64,000 nucleotides of DNA from an uncultured Sphingopyxis sp. (lineage in GTDB: Bacteria > Pseudomonadota > Alphaproteobacteria > Sphingomonadales > Sphingomonadaceae). The notes beneath the pieces are model-generated. The model had not been told where the DNA came from, made no database searches, and saw only the letters and a list, made by a program, of their open reading frames with translations. Every line of letters starts with the position of its first letter. The stretch's first letter is position 1. The stretch is from positions 1,488,001 through 1,552,000 of the forward strand of contig NZ_LT598653.1 in the NCBI RefSeq assembly GCF_900078365.1, read 5' to 3'. A program made the translations under genes and the position numbers. Positions 60,180-64,000 of the stretch are shown here, in pieces.

Positions 60180-61121
60180 ATGGGTGCCAGGGCAAAAGTT
60201 GCGATATTGGGTTCGGGCAATATCGGTACCGACCTGATGGTCAAGATCATGCGCTTGTCCGAGCGTCTGGAGATGGCCGCCATGGTCGGCGTCGATCCGG
60301 CTTCCGAGGGGCTGGCGCGCGCCGAACGGCTGGGGATTTTTACCACATCGAAGGGCCTGGACGGGCTTTTGGCGTCCGACCTGTTTTCAGCGATCGATAT
60401 CGTGTTCGACGCGACGACCGCGTCGGCGCACGCGGCCCACGACCGCGTTTTGCAACAGCATGGGAAGCGGGTCATCGATCTGACGCCCGCCGCGCTTGGC
60501 CCCTTCAACGTCCCGTCGGTGAATGGCGCGGCCAGTCTCGATCGGCCCAACGTCAACATGGTCACATGCGGTGGGCAGGCGACCATTCCGATCGTGGTGG
60601 CCGTAAACCGCATATCTCCGGTTCTATATGGCGAAATCGTTGCGTCGATCGCGTCCCGATCGGCCGGCCCCGGAACACGTGCGAACATCGACGAGTTCAC
60701 CGAAACGACTGCGCGTGGGATAATCGAAATCGGCGGAGCGAAGCACGCGAAGGCGATCATCATCCTGAATCCCGCCGAACCGCCGCTTGTCATGCGGGAT
60801 ACGGTCTATTGTCTTTGCGCAGAGGCCGACGAGCGGGCCATTGAAGCGTCGGTCCATGCAATGGTCGATGAGGTGCAGAGCTTCGTGCCAGGATACAGGC
60901 TCAAACAGGCGGTGCAGTTCGAGCGGATCGGGCACAACAGCCCGATCAGGATACCGGATCTGGACGCCGAGTTTTCCGGGCTGAAGGTTACCGTGTTCCT
61001 CGAGGTCGAGGGCGCGGCTCATTACCTTCCGGCCTATGCGGGCAATCTCGACATCATGACGTCGGCGGCATTGAGGACGGCGGAGCTGATCGCCAACCGG
61101 ATGAAGGAAGCCGCGTCATGA
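60180..61121 (+). CDS. mhpF: Acetaldehyde dehydrogenase (acylating)
   Basis: The 313-residue protein opens KVAILGSGNIGTDLMVKIM for NAD binding and carries the nucleophile Cys130 in NMVTCGGQATIPIV. It converts acetaldehyde, CoA and NAD to acetyl-CoA and works in a channelled complex with the aldolase encoded next. The ATG at 60180 follows gggagaa; an ATG at 60129 is closer to the promoter and adds 17 residues. It overlaps the aldolase start (ATGA). Confidence 0.94.
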   Translation: MGARAKVAILGSGNIGTDLMVKIMRLSERLEMAAMVGVDPASEGLARAERLGIFTTSKGLDGLLASDLFSAIDIVFDATTASAHAAHDRVLQQHGKRVIDLTPAALGPFNVPSVNGAASLDRPNVNMVTCGGQATIPIVVAVNRISPVLYGEIVASIASRSAGPGTRANIDEFTETTARGIIEIGGAKHAKAIIILNPAEPPLVMRDTVYCLCAEADERAIEASVHAMVDEVQSFVPGYRLKQAVQFERIGHNSPIRIPDLDAEFSGLKVTVFLEVEGAAHYLPAYAGNLDIMTSAALRTAELIANRMKEAAS

Positions 61122-62149
61122 ATGCCGTAACCTCCAAGCTCTATATTCAGGACGTCACCCTCCGCGATGGCATGCACGCCATTCGGCACCGTTACAGCCT
61201 CGATCAAGTCCAGGCGATTGCGAAAGCGCTGGACACGGCGAAGGTCGACGCGATCGAGATTGCACATGGCGATGGGCTTGGAGGATCGTCGCTGAATTAC
61301 GGCTTCGGTGCTCACACGGACTGGGACTGGATCGCGGCGGTCGCCGATGTCCTCGACCATAGTATTTTGACGACATTGCTCCTCCCGGGCATTGGTACGG
61401 TCGAGGACCTCAAACACGCCTTCGACCTTGGCGTAGGTTCGGTTCGCGTCGCCACGCATTGCACCGAAGCCGATGTCTCCAAACAGCATATCGAGGCTGC
61501 GCGCAAACTCGGGATGGATGTGTCGGGCTTTTTGATGATGAGCCACATGTCGCCGCCGGACAAGCTGGCCGAGCAAGCCAAGCTAATGGAAGCCTATGGT
61601 GCGCACTGCGTCTATGTGACCGACAGCGGTGGTGCGCTGACCACTGACATGGTGGCCGAACGCTTCGCCGCGTACGACCGGGCGCTGAAACCGGAAACCC
61701 AGCGCGGCATCCACGCCCATCACAACCTCAGCCTGGGCGTCGCCAATTCGGTGGTCGCGGTGCAGAATGGTGCGATCCGTGTGGATGCATCGCTTGCCGG
61801 CATGGGGGCGGGAGCGGGCAATGCGCCGCTCGAAGTCTTCATAGCCGTCGCAGACATATATGGATGGTCGCATGGCACCGATCTTTTTACATTGATGGAT
61901 GCCGCCGACGAATTGGTCCGGCCGCTTCAGGATCGACCCGTACGCGTCGATCGCGAAACCTTGAGTCTCGGCTATGCGGGGGTTTATTCGAGCTTCCTGC
62001 GCCACGCCGAGACGGCTGCCGTGGCCCATGACCTCGACGTCAGGGAAATTCTGATTGAACTGGGACGCCGGCGCATGGTCGGCGGCCAGGAGGATATGAT
62101 ATTCGACGTGGCGCTCGACCTGGTCCAGCAACGCGAGCGATCGGCCTGA
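61118..62149 (+). CDS. mhpE: 4-hydroxy-2-oxovalerate aldolase
   Basis: The 343-residue DRE-TIM metallolyase has QDVTLRDGMHAIRH with the catalytic Arg-Asp and the metal-binding HAHHNLSLGVANSV. It splits 4-hydroxy-2-oxopentanoate (or a homologue) to pyruvate and an aldehyde that MhpF takes up. It is the terminal step of meta-cleavage pathways and strongly supports an aromatic or ring-opening route. It is the last gene under island control. Confidence 0.94.
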   Translation: MNAVTSKLYIQDVTLRDGMHAIRHRYSLDQVQAIAKALDTAKVDAIEIAHGDGLGGSSLNYGFGAHTDWDWIAAVADVLDHSILTTLLLPGIGTVEDLKHAFDLGVGSVRVATHCTEADVSKQHIEAARKLGMDVSGFLMMSHMSPPDKLAEQAKLMEAYGAHCVYVTDSGGALTTDMVAERFAAYDRALKPETQRGIHAHHNLSLGVANSVVAVQNGAIRVDASLAGMGAGAGNAPLEVFIAVADIYGWSHGTDLFTLMDAADELVRPLQDRPVRVDRETLSLGYAGVYSSFLRHAETAAVAHDLDVREILIELGRRRMVGGQEDMIFDVALDLVQQRERSA

Positions 62150-62190
62150 CGAGTTCTTGGGGCTAGGGGACTGTAACCGAACCAACAAAT

Positions 62191-62270
62191 CCGTTCGCAT
62201 CAAGCGAAGTCGAGATGCCCATCGTCAGCGCGCGCCTTCGGAATGTCTCGGCTTCGCTCGACACGAACGG
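62191..62270. repeat. Inverted repeat at the right edge of the island
   Basis: The arms ccgttcgcatcaagcgaagtcgagat and its imperfect complement (tctcggcttcgctcgacacgaacgg) face each other between convergent genes. The element is of a type common in sphingomonad chromosomes and could serve as terminator. Confidence 0.75.
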
Positions 62271-62280
62271 GTTGGATTGA

Positions 62281-63585
62281 TCAATCCGCGAACAGCAAAA
62301 CCGGCGTTTCGATCAGCTTCTTGAGCGCCTGCACATAGCTCGCCGCGTCCCAGCCATCGACCACACGGTGGTCGCAGCTGATCGACAGGTTCATGAACTT
62401 CGCGCGGCGGATCTCGTCGCCCCCCTGAGGATTTTTGGCGAAGACGGGGCGCTCGACGATCTTGTTCGGGCCGATGATCGCCACTTCGGGCCGGTTGATC
62501 ACCGGGGTGGTCGCGATCCCGCCGAGTGGGCCGAGCGAGGTGATGGTCAGCGTACCGCCGGTCAGCTCCTCGACCTTCGCCTTGCCGGTGCGCGCGGCTT
62601 CGGCAAGGCGCGTGATCTCGCTCGCGAGCTGCCACACATTCTTGTCCTGCGCGTCGCGGATGACCGGAACCATCAGGCCCGCGTCGGTCTGCGTCGCCAT
62701 GCCCAGATGCACCGCACCGTACCGCGTCACGACGCCACCTTCGTCGTCGTAACGCGCGTTGATCATCGGAAACTGCGGAATGGTACGGCAGATCGCGACG
62801 ATCAGGAAGGGCAGCATCGTCAGCTTCGGCCGCCCGCCGCGGTTGGCGTTGAGGTCGGCGCGCATCTCTTCGAGCGCGGTGACGTCCATTTCCTCGACAT
62901 AGGTGAAGTGCGGGATCGCACGCTTCGACGCCGCCATATTCTCGGCGATCTTGCGGCGCATGCCGATGACCTTGACCGGTTCGTCGGCGCGCGCGCGGCT
63001 GGCGCCGGGCGCATGATAGCCCTGCCCACCGCCGTAGCGCAGGAAGGCATCGAGATCGGCGTGGCGGATGCGGTCGCCTTCGGCCTGAACCTGCGAAAGG
63101 TCGACACCGAGGTCCTTGGCGCGGGCGCGGACGGCCGGCGATGCGAGCACGGCGCGGCTGTGCTCGGCGGCGGCGGGCACCGGGGCCGGTGCCGGAGCGG
63201 GCGCCGGCGCCGGCGCCGGCGCGGGAGCGGCCACCGTGGCAGCGACCTCGGCCACCGAAATCTCCTCAGCACCCGGCGTTTCCGCAACGACCTCCTGTTC
63301 CGCCCGCGTATCAGCCGGCGGCGCTTCGGCATCGCCGTCGGTCTCGATCACGGCGAGCGTCGAACCAATCGGGATCAGGTCGCCGACCTCGCCCGCCAGT
63401 TCGACGACGATCCCCGAAACCGGCGATTCCATTTCGACGGTCGCCTTGTCGGTCATCATGTCGGCAAGCTGCGCATCTTCCTCGACGCGCTCGCCTACAC
63501 GCACGTGCCAGGCGACGATCTCGGCTTCGGCAATGCCTTCGCCGATATCGGGCAGACGGAATGAATAACGGGCCATTTCAGTCAT
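62281..63585 (-). CDS. bkdB: Dihydrolipoamide acyltransferase, E2 of a branched-chain 2-oxoacid dehydrogenase
   Basis: The 434-residue protein has an N-terminal lipoyl domain with the modified Lys in MTDKATVEMES. A flexible Ala-Pro linker follows (alternating PA at about residues 118-137), then a peripheral-subunit-binding domain (VRARAKDLGVDLSQV) and a catalytic domain ending in the CoA-acyltransferase motif CDHRVVDGWDAA. The second lipoyl-like residues match the branched-chain rather than the pyruvate complex. The ATG at 63585 overlaps the E1-beta stop. It probably belongs to the chromosome outside the island. Confidence 0.9.
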   Translation of the reverse strand: MTEMARYSFRLPDIGEGIAEAEIVAWHVRVGERVEEDAQLADMMTDKATVEMESPVSGIVVELAGEVGDLIPIGSTLAVIETDGDAEAPPADTRAEQEVVAETPGAEEISVAEVAATVAAPAPAPAPAPAPAPAPVPAAAEHSRAVLASPAVRARAKDLGVDLSQVQAEGDRIRHADLDAFLRYGGGQGYHAPGASRARADEPVKVIGMRRKIAENMAASKRAIPHFTYVEEMDVTALEEMRADLNANRGGRPKLTMLPFLIVAICRTIPQFPMINARYDDEGGVVTRYGAVHLGMATQTDAGLMVPVIRDAQDKNVWQLASEITRLAEAARTGKAKVEELTGGTLTITSLGPLGGIATTPVINRPEVAIIGPNKIVERPVFAKNPQGGDEIRRAKFMNLSISCDHRVVDGWDAASYVQALKKLIETPVLLFAD

Positions 63586-64000
63586 TCCTCATGACGCGGC
63601 GAAGGGCTTTGATGAGCCGGTCAGGACCCGGAAAATAATCCCATTCGAATGCATGGGGGTAAGGTGTGTCCCATCCGCAGACGCGCTCGATCGGGGCTTC
63701 GAGATGATAAAAGCAGCGTTCCTGGACGAGCGCCGACAACTCACCGCCGAAACCGCCGAAACGCGATGCCTCGTGCAGGATGACGCAGCGTCCGGTCTTC
63801 TTCACCGATGCGACGATCGTATCGATATCGAGCGGGACGATCGAGCGCAGGTCGATGAGTTCGGCATCGATGCCGCTTTCCTCAATAGCCGCGCGTGCGA
63901 CATGCACCATCGTGCCATAGGCGAGGACGGTTGCGGCCTCGCCTTCGCGAACGCGCGCCGCCGTGCCTAGCGGGATTCGATACAATCCTTCCGGGACCTC
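63578..64000 (-). CDS. bkdA2: 2-oxoisovalerate dehydrogenase E1-beta subunit (C-terminal part)
   Basis: The frame is open to the window edge and gives 140 residues: YRIPLGTAARVREGEAATVLAYGTMVHVA, LIDLRSIVPLDIDTIVASV and ILHEASRFGGFGGELSALV. This is the transketolase C-terminal domain of E1-beta. The gene continues beyond base 64000 and is translationally coupled to the E2 gene. Confidence 0.9.
   Translation of the reverse strand, partial: EVPEGLYRIPLGTAARVREGEAATVLAYGTMVHVARAAIEESGIDAELIDLRSIVPLDIDTIVASVKKTGRCVILHEASRFGGFGGELSALVQERCFYHLEAPIERVCGWDTPYPHAFEWDYFPGPDRLIKALRRVMRND

Noticed and set aside
63150..63240. GC-rich tandem-like repeat as a mobile or regulatory element
   Set aside because: It encodes the Ala-Pro linker of the E2 protein and is explained by the coding sequence.
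1..64000. CRISPR array, transposase, integrase or prophage genes
   Set aside because: No evenly spaced direct repeats and no recombinase or phage protein motifs were recognised in any frame. The island assignment rests on the tRNA scar, the operator regulon and repeat distribution only.

Overview
The window looks like a high-GC alphaproteobacterial chromosome, most likely a sphingomonad of Sphingopyxis type. This is inferred from the gene style: several large TonB-dependent receptors, a coniferyl-aldehyde-type dehydrogenase, and short inverted repeats of the type common in these genomes. No rRNA, CRISPR, transposase or integrase was seen.

Bases 1 to about 13,800 look like ordinary chromosome: a GIY-YIG protein, a 2-hydroxyacid dehydrogenase, an SH3-domain protein, an RcnB-like protein, a thiolase, an aldehyde dehydrogenase, an AI-2E-type permease and tRNA-Leu(CAA). 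They end in an iron-uptake block made of a DUF4198 protein, a TonB siderophore receptor, DUF3649, a PepSY membrane protein, DUF3325 and an AraC regulator. A 19-base palindrome resembling an iron box precedes the receptor and the DUF3649-PepSY operon.

At 13784-13828 lies the 3' part of a tRNA-Lys(CTT), cut at the anticodon loop, which looks like an integration scar. From about 14.1 to 62.1 kb follows a dense catabolic island of about 40 genes. From 18.2 kb onward almost every promoter region carries the same 14-base palindrome, TTKACAYRTGTMAA; 17 copies were found by eye and none was noticed outside the island. The only obvious regulator inside is a TetR-family protein (22662-23333).

The island has a CoA/beta-oxidation arm: a split acyl-CoA dehydrogenase pair, an enoyl-CoA hydratase, a synthase-DUF35 fusion, an SCP2-type thiolase, a methylsuccinyl-CoA-dehydrogenase-like protein and acetoacetate-CoA ligase. 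It has an oxygenase and ring-cleavage arm: two P450s, a ferredoxin reductase, two FAD monooxygenases, VOC proteins, three FAH-family proteins, and the MhpF/MhpE pair ending in pyruvate and acetyl-CoA. It also has two TonB receptors and three MFS carriers. Most unusually, it carries what appears to be a complete coenzyme F420 set (NADPH:F420 reductase, CofE, CofD, CofC and bifunctional FbiC) together with an F420-type LLM oxidoreductase. The natural reading is a transferable, self-sufficient F420- and P450-dependent pathway for a large or aromatic substrate that the sequence does not identify.

At 62.2 kb an inverted repeat separates the island from a branched-chain 2-oxoacid dehydrogenase operon (E2 complete, E1-beta partial), which runs out of the window.
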